A program made the translations under genes and the position numbers. A model generated the notes under the pieces. The model was not told the DNA's origin and did not search any database. It worked only from the letters and a program-made list of their open reading frames with translations. A stretch of 7,530 nt of DNA. Source: Clostridia bacterium. GTDB lineage: Bacteria > Bacillota > Clostridia > Oscillospirales > CAG-272. The stretch covers positions 1 to 7,530 of the forward strand of contig JAFQUL010000183.1 of the NCBI GenBank assembly GCA_017408535.1. Direction: 5' to 3'. Shown here piece by piece: positions 1 through 5,937 of this stretch. Positions within the stretch are counted from its first letter, which is position 1, and each line of letters begins with the position of its first letter.

Positions 1-1155
1 GCAAAGATCTCCGAATGTATGATAAGTGAGGCTGAGACCAGGAAAGAGATAGAGGTATCAAAGGAGTCTCTTGAGGCACTTGGTGCACGTATTACTTTTG
101 CACAGTCTGAGCTTATGGCTTACTCAGAGCAAAAGGGTGCGATCAGAGCCAATATCGAAGAGCTTCAGCGTTCACGTGGAGAAAACCGCAGGGAAGCTGA
201 AGAATCAGAGAGACTTCTTGACAGTCTTACGAAGGAAAAGCTGCAGGTGGACGAAGACAGTCTTAAGCTTGAAAAGCGTCTTACTGAGCTCAGGGCAACG
301 ATAAAAGAGAAGAACAATCAGAAGGAGCTTTTGTTCCGTTCTTATACCAAGAGCGAGAATAAGTTGACTCAGCTGAAAAACGATACCGATAAGATGGTAG
401 CAAAGCTTTGGGATGACTATGAGCTTACCCACAGCACAGCTGCCGAGCTTGGTTATCCTCCGGTAACTGCAGAGACCAGGGCAAGTGTTGCGGCTCTTCA
501 GACTGAGTACAAAAACAAGCTGAAGAATCTCGGCAACGTTAATGTCGGTGCTATTGAGGAATATGCCGACGTTAAATCACGTTACGATACCATGAGTCTG
601 CAGCTTAAGGATCTTGAGCAGACAGGTAAGGATCTCAGCAAGATCATATATGATCTTGAGGCAGAGATGCGTGTTAAGTTTATTGAAACCTTCAATACCG
701 TCAATACAAACTTCAACGAGGTATTCCGTGAGCTGTTCGGCGGAGGATCTGCGGAGGTAGTTCTCACCGATCCCGACGATGTTCTTAACAGCGGAATCGA
801 GATAAAGGCAGCGCCTCCCGGCAAGATAATAAAGAATCTTTCTCTTTTGTCCGGCGGTGAGCAGTCTTTCGTTGCTATAGCACTGTTTTTTGCCGTGCTT
901 AAGCACTCGCCTACTCCTTTCTCTATACTCGATGAGATAGAGGCGGCACTTGATGAGGTAAACGTTGACAGATTTGCGGAATACGTGAGAAAATATTCTC
1001 TTGATACTCAGTTCATCCTTATTACCCACAGACGCGGTACTATGGATGTTGCTGACAGGCTGTACGGTGTAACTATGCCTCAGAAGGGAATATCCAAGGT
1101 GCTTACCATCAATGTAAGCGAAATAGAAAAATTCAAAAAGGATATGCTTGCATAA
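1..1155 (+). CDS. smc: Chromosome segregation protein SMC, C-terminal part (5' end outside window)
   Basis: SMC is the ATPase of the bacterial condensin complex (with ScpA and ScpB), which loads on and compacts the chromosome. The frame is open from base 1, so the 384 residues seen are the C-terminal third; the ATG at 19 is internal. Residues 1-205 are charged and heptad-like, typical of the returning coiled-coil arm, and contain the family segments LWDDYELT (136-143) and LGNVNVGAIEEY (177-188). The C-terminal head follows: LFGGG (245-249), ABC signature LLSGGEQ (282-288), Walker B with D-loop FSILDEIEAALDE (307-319), the ITHRRGTM switch region (341-348) and LYGVTM. Walker A and the hinge lie upstream, outside the window. 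The signature has Gln where many SMCs have Arg or Lys (LSGGER). The gene ends 14 nt before ftsY, and smc-ftsY is a common pairing in Firmicutes. Identity is very secure. Confidence 0.97.
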   Translation, partial: AKISECMISEAETRKEIEVSKESLEALGARITFAQSELMAYSEQKGAIRANIEELQRSRGENRREAEESERLLDSLTKEKLQVDEDSLKLEKRLTELRATIKEKNNQKELLFRSYTKSENKLTQLKNDTDKMVAKLWDDYELTHSTAAELGYPPVTAETRASVAALQTEYKNKLKNLGNVNVGAIEEYADVKSRYDTMSLQLKDLEQTGKDLSKIIYDLEAEMRVKFIETFNTVNTNFNEVFRELFGGGSAEVVLTDPDDVLNSGIEIKAAPPGKIIKNLSLLSGGEQSFVAIALFFAVLKHSPTPFSILDEIEAALDEVNVDRFAEYVRKYSLDTQFILITHRRGTMDVADRLYGVTMPQKGISKVLTINVSEIEKFKKDMLA

Positions 1156-1169
1156 AGCAGAGATTGATT

Positions 1170-2075
1170 ATGGCATTTTTTGATAAATTAAAAGCAGGAC
1201 TTGCAAAAACCAAAGAGGCTGTATTCGGCCGAGTAGACGATCTTTTCCGTAGCTTTGTAAAAGTTGATGAGGATCTTCTTGAGGAGCTTGAGGAGATTCT
1301 GATAACCTCTGACGTCGGTGTTTCCACAACTGAGGATATAATTGACGAGCTTCGTGAAAAAATAAAGGATGACAGACTCAGCGATCCTGAAGAAGTAAGA
1401 GCACTTCTTATCAGCATTCTCAGAGACAGGATCGGAGAGAGCGGTGATCTTGAACTCAAAACCGTTCCTTCTGTAATTCTTATTATAGGAGTTAACGGTG
1501 TCGGAAAGACTACTTCTATCGGTAAGATAGCAAAACGTCTTAAGGACGACGGCAAGAAGGTCGTACTTGCAGCAGCAGATACCTTCCGTGCGGCAGCGAT
1601 AGATCAGCTTTCTGTCTGGGCTGACCGTGCAGGGGTTGATCTTATTGCCCAGAGCGAGGGATCTGATCCCGCATCAGTTGTTTTCGACGCTATACAGTCG
1701 GCAAAAAAGAAAAACGCAGACGTTCTTGTTGTTGATACTGCGGGCAGACTTCATAACAAAAAGAACCTGATGGACGAGCTTGCAAAGATCAATCGCGTTA
1801 TCGACAGAGAGCTCCCTGACTCTTCAAGAGAAACTCTTCTTGTTCTTGATGCCACTACCGGTCAGAACGCAGTCATTCAGGCTAAGGAATTTGTAAATGC
1901 CGCTAATATAACCGGTATTATTCTGACAAAGCTTGACGGGACAGCAAAGGGCGGTATTATTATTTCCATTAAGGCAGAACTTGGCATTCCCGTTAAATTC
2001 GTCGGCGTGGGCGAGGGAATAGACGATATGCAGCCCTTTGATGCCGATGAGTTTTCCAAGGCATTGTTCGAGTAA
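1170..2075 (+). CDS. ftsY: Signal recognition particle receptor FtsY (SRP-GTPase)
   Basis: FtsY is the membrane-associated receptor that docks the SRP (Ffh)-ribosome complex at the translocon; the two GTPases activate each other. From the ATG at 1170 the protein is 301 aa: an N domain helical bundle (about 1-95), then the G domain. Visible motifs are G1 GVNGVGKTT (107-115), DTFRAAA (137-143), G3 DTAGR (189-193), G4 TKLDG (253-257) and the closing GVGEGIDDMQPFD (279-291). The start MAFFDKLKAGLAKTK resembles the amphipathic membrane-targeting helix of Gram-positive FtsY. The long acidic A domain of E. coli is absent, so this is the short NG form. I prefer ATG 1170 to the in-frame TTG at 1164, because AGAG at 1159-1162 is 7 nt from the ATG but only 1 nt from the TTG. 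It lies between smc and rdgB with short gaps. Confidence 0.97.
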   Translation: MAFFDKLKAGLAKTKEAVFGRVDDLFRSFVKVDEDLLEELEEILITSDVGVSTTEDIIDELREKIKDDRLSDPEEVRALLISILRDRIGESGDLELKTVPSVILIIGVNGVGKTTSIGKIAKRLKDDGKKVVLAAADTFRAAAIDQLSVWADRAGVDLIAQSEGSDPASVVFDAIQSAKKKNADVLVVDTAGRLHNKKNLMDELAKINRVIDRELPDSSRETLLVLDATTGQNAVIQAKEFVNAANITGIILTKLDGTAKGGIIISIKAELGIPVKFVGVGEGIDDMQPFDADEFSKALFE

Positions 2076-2076
2076 C

Positions 2077-2082
2077 AGGAGG
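2077..2082 (+). promoter_or_regulatory. Strong Shine-Dalgarno site of rdgB
   Basis: A full AGGAGG sits 7 nt before the GTG at 2090. It is the strongest ribosome binding site in the window and fixes the rdgB start at a non-ATG codon. It begins just after the ftsY stop codon. Confidence 0.85.
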
Positions 2083-2089
2083 AACAAAG

Positions 2090-2692
2090 GTGCTAAAAAT
2101 AGTTCTCGCTTCAAGAAACAAGAAAAAAATCAAGGAGCTTAAAGAGCTGCTTTCCGCTTATATGAAGGTTCCTTTTGAGATACTTTCACTTGATGATATA
2201 GGCTTTGAGGAGGAGATCGTTGAGGATGGCGATTCCTTTGAGGCAAATTCGATAATAAAGGCAAGTGTACCTGCGTCTCTCGGTTATATCGGAGTTGCTG
2301 ACGACAGCGGACTTACCGTAGATGCACTTGACGGTGCTCCCGGTATCTACTCTGCACGTTACAGCGGAGAGGGTGCAACCGACGAAAAGAATAATACAAA
2401 GCTTCTTTGTGAGCTTAAAAACATTGAAAAAGAAAACAGGACGGCGAGCTTTCTATGTGCTGTATCCTGCGTGTTCCCTGATGGTACCCCTTCATTTACA
2501 ACCATAGGTAAGTGCGACGGTATCATCCTTGACAGTCCTCGCGGCGACGGCGGCTTTGGATACGATCCTTTATTTTATTATCCCGAATACGAAAAAACCT
2601 TCGGTGAGATGACTGCAGATGAAAAGAACCTCATTAGTCACAGGGGGGCAGCAATGCGTGCTTTTGCAGAAAAGCTCTCACAGCTCGTCTGA
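2090..2692 (+). CDS. rdgB: XTP/dITP diphosphatase (HAM1/RdgB family)
   Basis: This enzyme hydrolyses deaminated purine triphosphates (dITP, ITP, XTP) to monophosphate and pyrophosphate, keeping them out of DNA and RNA. The 200 aa length matches the family. Motifs in order: LASRNKKKIKEL (6-17; the S/T-x-N-x-x-K substrate loop), FEANSIIKA (50-58; usual form F-x-E-N-A-x-x-K-A, so Ala and Ser are local substitutions), ADDSGLTVDALDGAPG (70-85; contains the catalytic acidic residues), YSARYSG (87-93), GGFGYDPLF (154-162) and SHRGAAM (183-189; base recognition). It starts with GTG behind a perfect Shine-Dalgarno site 14 nt after the ftsY stop and ends 18 nt before the yhbY ATG, so it is probably co-transcribed with both. 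The protein acts in the cytosol as a homodimer (family knowledge). Identity is secure; which substrate is preferred cannot be read from sequence. Confidence 0.96.
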   Translation: MLKIVLASRNKKKIKELKELLSAYMKVPFEILSLDDIGFEEEIVEDGDSFEANSIIKASVPASLGYIGVADDSGLTVDALDGAPGIYSARYSGEGATDEKNNTKLLCELKNIEKENRTASFLCAVSCVFPDGTPSFTTIGKCDGIILDSPRGDGGFGYDPLFYYPEYEKTFGEMTADEKNLISHRGAAMRAFAEKLSQLV

Positions 2693-2698
2693 CATTTG

Positions 2699-2704
2699 AA
2701 AGGA
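2699..2704 (+). promoter_or_regulatory. Shine-Dalgarno site of yhbY
   Basis: AAAGGA lies 6 nt before the ATG at 2711. It supports that start over the in-frame TTG at 2696, which lies upstream of this site. Confidence 0.7.
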
Positions 2705-2710
2705 AGAGAA

Positions 2711-3004
2711 ATGCTTACAAGTAAACAGAGATCACAGCTCAAGGCAATGGCCACTGAGCTTCAGCCTATTTTCCAGATAGGAAAGGGCGGAATAAACGAT
2801 AATATGTGCGTACAGCTTGACGATACCCTTGAGGCACGGGAGCTTATAAAGATAAAAACCCTTGAGACCTCTCCAGTTTCCGCAAGAGAAGCGGCCGATC
2901 AGCTGTCTGAACGTCTCGGTGCAGATATTGTCATTGTAATCGGTACTAAGATAGTGCTTTACAGAGAATCAAAGGATAACAAAAAGATAATACTTGTTAA
3001 ATGA
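2711..3004 (+). CDS. yhbY: Ribosome assembly RNA-binding protein YhbY (CRM domain)
   Basis: This is a small (97 aa) stand-alone CRM-domain protein that associates with pre-50S particles and is thought to help large-subunit assembly. The sequence begins MLTSKQRSQLKAMATEL and shows the CRM hallmark GKGG loop (24-27, within PIFQIGKGGIND), LEARELIKI (40-48) and the closing strand IGTKIVLYR (77-85), followed by a Lys-rich tail. It closely resembles B. subtilis YqeI in length and motif order. The start is ATG 2711 behind AAAGGA. The stop TGA overlaps the nadD ATG as ATGA (3001-3004). Being beside nadD and upstream of rsfS matches a cluster common in Firmicutes, in which two ribosome-acting proteins flank NAD genes. 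Confidence 0.94.
   Translation: MLTSKQRSQLKAMATELQPIFQIGKGGINDNMCVQLDDTLEARELIKIKTLETSPVSAREAADQLSERLGADIVIVIGTKIVLYRESKDNKKIILVK
3001..3004 (+). other. ATGA stop/start overlap coupling yhbY and nadD
   Basis: The nadD ATG and the yhbY TGA share bases 3001-3004. The preceding 20 bases are A/T-rich with no Shine-Dalgarno match; the nearest purine run, AAAGGA at 2971-2976, is 24 nt away. Termination-reinitiation is the simplest way to translate nadD. Confidence 0.7.
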
Positions 3005-3630
3005 GAAACGGTAAAAAAATTGGTATATACGGCGGAACCTTTTCTCCTGTGCACAAGGGGCATGTCAGTGCTGCAACCGCTTTTTTGCGCGAGGAGAAGC
3101 TTGATAAGCTGTATATAATACCGGCGGGTATTCCGCCGCACAAGGATATTTATCCGGAGGACAGTGCTTTAGACAGATGCAAAATGCTTGAAATGGCTTT
3201 CTCATCTCATCCGGAATACGGAAGAAAGATGTTTATATCAGATTATGAAATAAACCGTCCCGGTAAAAGCTACACCTATAATACACTTTTGCATTACAGC
3301 GAAGAAAGCGATAATCTCTCCCTTTTGTGCGGTACTGATATGTTCCTGACCCTTGACAGCTGGTACAGAGCCAAGGATATTTTTTCTATGGCGGATATAG
3401 TCTGTGTCAGGCGGGAAAATGACATAATTAAATACGCTGAGATCGCAAGAAAAAGGGAAGAGTACATCCGCGATTTTTCCGCAGAAATACGTATACTTGA
3501 TATCGAGCCCTTTGAAATATCCTCTAATGCGGTGCGGGATATGATAATTTCGGGTGAAAATGCTGGAAAGTATCTCCCGGACGGTGTATATGAATACATA
3601 AAAAAGAAAAAATTATATTCAGACAAATAA
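3001..3630 (+). CDS. nadD: Nicotinate-nucleotide adenylyltransferase NadD
   Basis: NadD transfers AMP from ATP to nicotinate mononucleotide, making deamido-NAD, an essential cytosolic step of NAD synthesis. The 209 aa nucleotidyltransferase carries GGTFSPVHKGH (11-21; ATP-binding GTFxPxHxGH), PAGIPPHK (41-48), RPGKSYTYNTL (87-97), GTDMFLTLDSWY (111-122) and ISSNAVRDM (173-181). Three motifs depart from the usual consensus: Ser15 for Asp in GTFDP, Asn95 for Asp in SYTxDTL, and Asn176 for Thr in SSTxIR. The core His residues (H18, H21) are kept, so the enzyme is probably active. The ATG at 3001 overlaps the yhbY stop by 4 nt and has no Shine-Dalgarno site at a useful distance, which suggests coupled translation. 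The C-terminus is a Lys-rich run (KKKK, 201-204) encoded by an A-rich tract with a slippery heptamer. The stop overlaps the yqeK start by one base. Confidence 0.95.
   Translation: MRNGKKIGIYGGTFSPVHKGHVSAATAFLREEKLDKLYIIPAGIPPHKDIYPEDSALDRCKMLEMAFSSHPEYGRKMFISDYEINRPGKSYTYNTLLHYSEESDNLSLLCGTDMFLTLDSWYRAKDIFSMADIVCVRRENDIIKYAEIARKREEYIRDFSAEIRILDIEPFEISSNAVRDMIISGENAGKYLPDGVYEYIKKKKLYSDK
3600..3606 (+). other. Candidate -1 ribosomal slippery heptamer A AAA AAG at the end of nadD
   Basis: In the nadD frame the bases read A-AAA-AAG (end of codon 200 plus codons 201 and 202). This is the canonical -1 slip site pattern, where both tRNAs can re-pair after slipping. A -1 shift here continues GAA AAA ATT ATA TTC AGA CAA ATA and then the yqeK ATG at 3630, with no stop. 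The product would be a fusion of about 424 aa: 202 NadD residues, 8 linker residues and 214 YqeK residues. I see no clear stimulatory hairpin within 10 nt downstream and only a weak purine-rich stretch upstream. Lys-Lys codons often produce this heptamer by chance in A-rich genes, so function is unproven. Confidence 0.25.
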
Positions 3631-3632
3631 TG
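3628..3632 (+). other. TAATG stop/start overlap coupling nadD and yqeK
   Basis: The nadD TAA (3628-3630) and the yqeK ATG (3630-3632) share one base. The bases just upstream are A/T-rich without a usable Shine-Dalgarno site, so reinitiation by ribosomes finishing nadD is the likely route to YqeK. Confidence 0.65.
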
Positions 3633-4274
3633 AAAAGAAAAATAACCGAGGAATTCCTTTGTGAATTAAAAGAGTATGCTCATTCTCAGCTGTCAGACAG
3701 AAGGTATTCACATACTGTAGCGGTGGAGGGCGAGGCAGCTGCCATCGCTGATATTTACTGTCCGCAAAGAAAGAACGAGCTTCGTGCTGCTGCATTGCTC
3801 CACGATATTACAAAAGAGTATAATACTGAAAAACAGTTGAAACTTTGTGAAAAATATGGTATACTTGTTACCGATTTGATGTTTCGCTCGCCTAAATGTT
3901 TTCATGCCAAGACCGCCGCTGCGGTTATTGCTGAAAAATACGGAGATTTTTTTGACGGTGAGTTGGTCGATGCTGTAAGCTATCATACCACCGGAAGACC
4001 CAATATGACTGTGCTTGAAAAGATACTTTATCTTGCTGATTATACAGAACCGACAAGAACCTTTGGCGATTGTGTTAAAGTACGAAATTTCTTTTACAGC
4101 AGTCTGAAAGACAGAACCGATGTACAGCGGGTACTGGATGAGACTCTGCTGTATTCCTTTGACCTCACGATAAAAGACCTAATCGAAAGCGGGGAAGTCA
4201 TAATGAAGGATACATTTGAGGCGCGCAATTATATTTGTGCCCGGATGTCAGGTGATTTACAAGAGGTTAAGTAA
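3630..4274 (+). CDS. yqeK: HD-domain hydrolase YqeK, probable symmetrical Ap4A hydrolase
   Basis: YqeK-family proteins are metal-dependent HD phosphohydrolases; characterised members split diadenosine tetraphosphate (Ap4A) into two ADP. Over 214 aa the metal ligands and family motifs are all present: RYSHTVAVE with H28, LLHDITKE with the H58-D59 pair, FHAKTAA with H92, YHTTGR (118-123) with H119, and LYLADYTEP (133-141) with D137. There is no signal peptide or membrane segment. It overlaps nadD by one base at its start and the LCP gene by one base at its end. Pairing of nadD with yqeK is widespread in Firmicutes, and fused versions are known in some bacteria. This suggests linked handling of adenylylated nucleotides, but the reason for the pairing is inference. 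Family assignment is secure; the exact substrate in this organism is inferred from the family. Confidence 0.92.
   Translation: MKRKITEEFLCELKEYAHSQLSDRRYSHTVAVEGEAAAIADIYCPQRKNELRAAALLHDITKEYNTEKQLKLCEKYGILVTDLMFRSPKCFHAKTAAAVIAEKYGDFFDGELVDAVSYHTTGRPNMTVLEKILYLADYTEPTRTFGDCVKVRNFFYSSLKDRTDVQRVLDETLLYSFDLTIKDLIESGEVIMKDTFEARNYICARMSGDLQEVK
3837..3865 (+). promoter_or_regulatory. Promoter-like element inside yqeK (sigma-A type, extended -10)
   Basis: TTGAAA (3837-3842) and TATACT (3860-3865) are 17 bases apart and each match the sigma-A consensus at 5 of 6 positions. TGG directly before the -10 gives an extended -10 (TGn). It points at the LCP gene, whose start is about 410 bases downstream. 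It lies in an A/T-rich part of the yqeK reading frame, where such matches arise by chance, so it is only a candidate. Confidence 0.22.
4262..4266 (+). promoter_or_regulatory. Shine-Dalgarno site of the LCP gene
   Basis: AGAGG lies 7 nt before the ATG at 4274, within the last codons of yqeK. Unlike nadD and yqeK, this gene has its own ribosome binding site despite the one-base TAATG overlap at 4272-4276. Confidence 0.65.
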
Positions 4275-5515
4275 TGCAAAATAAAGGCAATAAAGAATAT
4301 AAAAATACACAGAATAATGTCCGTAAACAGAGAAAGAAAGTGAAGTCCGGATCCCCCGGAAAGGGCGGCGCTATTGTTGTAACTGTATTCACGCTGGTTA
4401 TCGTTATTCTGGCGGTCGGCGTTCTTTTTCTGAGATTTTACAAGCCGGATGTGGACCATACTCCCGGCTTTGATACCGGCGGAAATATTTTTGCGGATAC
4501 CGTTCCCGGTAACAACGGCAGCTCTGATGACAGTTCCGGCTCATCCGAGCAGTACAAGAGAAGAGACGGTGTTTATAACTTTCTTTTTGTTGCAAAGGAC
4601 CACGTTGCAGAAAATACCGATGTTATAATGGTTATCTCTTTTGATACGGTCAATTCCGGTTTGTCGGTGCTTCAGATACCGAGAGATACCTATATAGAAT
4701 ATAACGGAACAGGCAGAAGGATCAATTATCTGTACGGTGCGCTTCACGCTGAAGCGAAGAATGCAGGCGAAAAAGACAGTATAAGTGCTGCTCTTGAAAG
4801 GTTTGCGTCAGTTATTGAAAAGAATATGTGTATAGAGATTGATTATCATATTCTCATTGATCTTGAGGGATTTAACTCCATTGTTGATGCTATTGGTGGG
4901 GTTGAGATGTATGTACCTTATGATCTTCATTACAGTGATCCCGAACAGAACCTTTATATCAATATAGATAAGGGTCAGCAGATCCTCGACGGTGATAAAG
5001 CTGAGCAGTTTGTGCGATTCAGGTCTGACTTTGTCGAAGGTGATCTTGGGCGTGTTGACGCACAGAAGATATTTCTGTCCGCTTTCCTTCGTCAGCTCAA
5101 GAGCAGTTTTACCTTGACGACTATTCCCGGTCTTGTCAGTGCTGCATTTGAATGTCTTGTTGATACTGATATAGTTATCGCAGATGCGATATTTTTTGCT
5201 AAGAATATTCTAAGCGTTGATCTCGAAAATGCTTCATTTGTAACCTTACCCGGATATGCTACCAGGGCAAACGTGGATTCCGGTGCATGGTATTACGTTA
5301 TGGCAAGAACAGACACTCTCAAGGTTATAAATGAATTTGTAAACGTTTACGGTATAGATATTGTGGACAGTCTCTTTGACAGAAATTCGGTATTTACATC
5401 CGGTGAGGCTCATATTGATGAGATCTATCTGGCCGAGGAAGGTCGTTATTACAGAGATGCCTATAACGCTGAGGATATAAATAATTCGCCGCCGGTGATC
5501 CCCGGGGCAAAATAA
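4274..5515 (+). CDS. LytR-CpsA-Psr (LCP) family cell-wall glycopolymer transferase
   Basis: LCP proteins move undecaprenyl-phosphate-linked anionic polymers (teichoic acids, capsule) onto peptidoglycan outside the membrane. The 413 aa protein has a basic cytosolic tail (about 1-30, RKQRKK), one membrane segment (about 33-54), a Gly/Ser/Asp-rich linker (about 66-95) and an extracellular LCP domain (about 98-280). Visible motifs: NFLFVAKDH (102-110) and ENTDVIMV (113-120), with candidate metal Asp residues D109 and D116; LQIPRDTYIEY (133-143); INYLYG (150-155); DAIGGVEM (205-212); and QFVRFR (245-250) with GDLGRVDAQ (256-264), giving R248, R250, R260 and Q264 for the lipid pyrophosphate. The first motif lacks the usual Gly and Arg of GxDxR. 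About 130 residues follow the LCP core, and I see no familiar C-terminal domain in them. The attached polymer cannot be told. It sits between yqeK and rsfS, as is common in Clostridia. Confidence 0.92.
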   Translation: MQNKGNKEYKNTQNNVRKQRKKVKSGSPGKGGAIVVTVFTLVIVILAVGVLFLRFYKPDVDHTPGFDTGGNIFADTVPGNNGSSDDSSGSSEQYKRRDGVYNFLFVAKDHVAENTDVIMVISFDTVNSGLSVLQIPRDTYIEYNGTGRRINYLYGALHAEAKNAGEKDSISAALERFASVIEKNMCIEIDYHILIDLEGFNSIVDAIGGVEMYVPYDLHYSDPEQNLYINIDKGQQILDGDKAEQFVRFRSDFVEGDLGRVDAQKIFLSAFLRQLKSSFTLTTIPGLVSAAFECLVDTDIVIADAIFFAKNILSVDLENASFVTLPGYATRANVDSGAWYYVMARTDTLKVINEFVNVYGIDIVDSLFDRNSVFTSGEAHIDEIYLAEEGRYYRDAYNAEDINNSPPVIPGAK

Positions 5516-5520
5516 AAAAG

Positions 5521-5526
5521 AAAGGA
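5521..5526 (+). promoter_or_regulatory. Shine-Dalgarno site of rsfS
   Basis: AAAGGA lies 8 nt before the ATG at 5535, in the 19-nt gap after the LCP gene. It supports that start. Confidence 0.65.
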
Positions 5527-5534
5527 TAACAAAT

Positions 5535-5933
5535 ATGTTTTTTGAAAATCCTGAGGATAAAAATATATCTTTTGAAAATGCCACTCCCCGTGAGCTTGCT
5601 GACGGTATCGTAAAGGTGCTTGACGATAAAAAAGCAAGAAATATAAAGCTTCTTCACGTAGAGGAGCAAACGATAATAGCGGATTATTTCGTTATTTGCG
5701 AGGGTACATCAAACACTCAGATCAAAGCACTTGCGGGCGAGGTTGAGTATAAGCTCGGCCTTTGGGGCAAGCCCCCTCTCCGAATGGAAGGCTATAATGA
5801 GGGTGTATGGGTTATACTTGATTTTGGATCTGTTATCGTCCACGTGTTTAACCGCGAGATGAGAGATTTCTATAAGCTTGAAAAGCTTTGGGACAACGGC
5901 ACTGAAATAGAACTTGATCTTGAAGAAAATTGA
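5535..5933 (+). CDS. rsfS: Ribosomal silencing factor RsfS (RsfA/Iojap family)
   Basis: RsfS binds ribosomal protein uL14 on the 50S subunit and blocks 30S joining, reducing translation in starvation and aiding 50S maturation. The 132 aa protein matches the family: an N-terminal acidic stretch of about 17 residues before the core, the helix ELADGIVKVLDDKKA (20-34), ADYFVICEGTSNTQIKALA (49-67; the family's D-Y-F-V-I and G-x-S segments), EGYNEGVWVILDFGSVIVHVF (85-105) and FYKLEKLW (112-119). The tail is acidic. The N-terminal extension is slightly longer than in many homologues, but the Shine-Dalgarno site supports this start. It ends 13 nt before leuS. With yhbY upstream it makes a second ribosome-acting gene in the same unit. 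Confidence 0.95.
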   Translation: MFFENPEDKNISFENATPRELADGIVKVLDDKKARNIKLLHVEEQTIIADYFVICEGTSNTQIKALAGEVEYKLGLWGKPPLRMEGYNEGVWVILDFGSVIVHVFNREMRDFYKLEKLWDNGTEIELDLEEN

Positions 5934-5937
5934 GAGG
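5932..5937 (+). promoter_or_regulatory. Shine-Dalgarno site of leuS
   Basis: GAGAGG overlaps the rsfS stop codon and is 9 nt before the ATG at 5947, fixing the leuS start. No leader lies between the genes. Confidence 0.65.

Noticed and set aside
577..1029. 150-codon open frame on the minus strand inside smc
   Set aside because: It is antisense to a strongly conserved SMC head, has no recognisable motif or ribosome binding site, and is explained by codon bias of the + strand gene.
1164..1166. TTG as an earlier ftsY start
   Set aside because: It lies only 1 nt after the AGAG site; ATG 1170 has proper spacing and gives the typical MAFFDKLK start.
1133..1555. 140-codon minus-strand frame across the smc/ftsY junction, rich in Ser and Leu
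   Set aside because: The Ser/Leu-rich composition is the reverse of Glu/Asp/Lys-rich ftsY codons, so it is a compositional artefact.
2696..2698. TTG as an earlier yhbY start
   Set aside because: It precedes the AAAGGA site that serves ATG 2711, and the five extra residues are not part of the family's N-terminus.
2981..2986. Slippery-like C AAA AAG near the yhbY end
   Set aside because: The first base breaks the heptamer rule, and the -1 frame meets TAA at 2998-3000 just before the nadD ATG, so no fusion can form.
3649..3658. Perfect palindrome AGGAATTCCT downstream of the slippery heptamer
   Set aside because: It starts 43 nt after the heptamer, too far to stimulate frameshifting, and has no loop, so it makes a poor hairpin. 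Likely chance.
4346..4360. TCCGG-ATCCC-CCGGA inverted repeat early in the LCP gene
   Set aside because: A 5-bp stem within coding sequence and without a T-run; no sign of a terminator or regulatory role.
5495..5520. G/C-rich CCCCGGGG at the LCP 3' end as a terminator
   Set aside because: It is followed by an A-run, not a T-run. On the minus strand the T-run would come before the stem, so it fits no intrinsic terminator on either strand.
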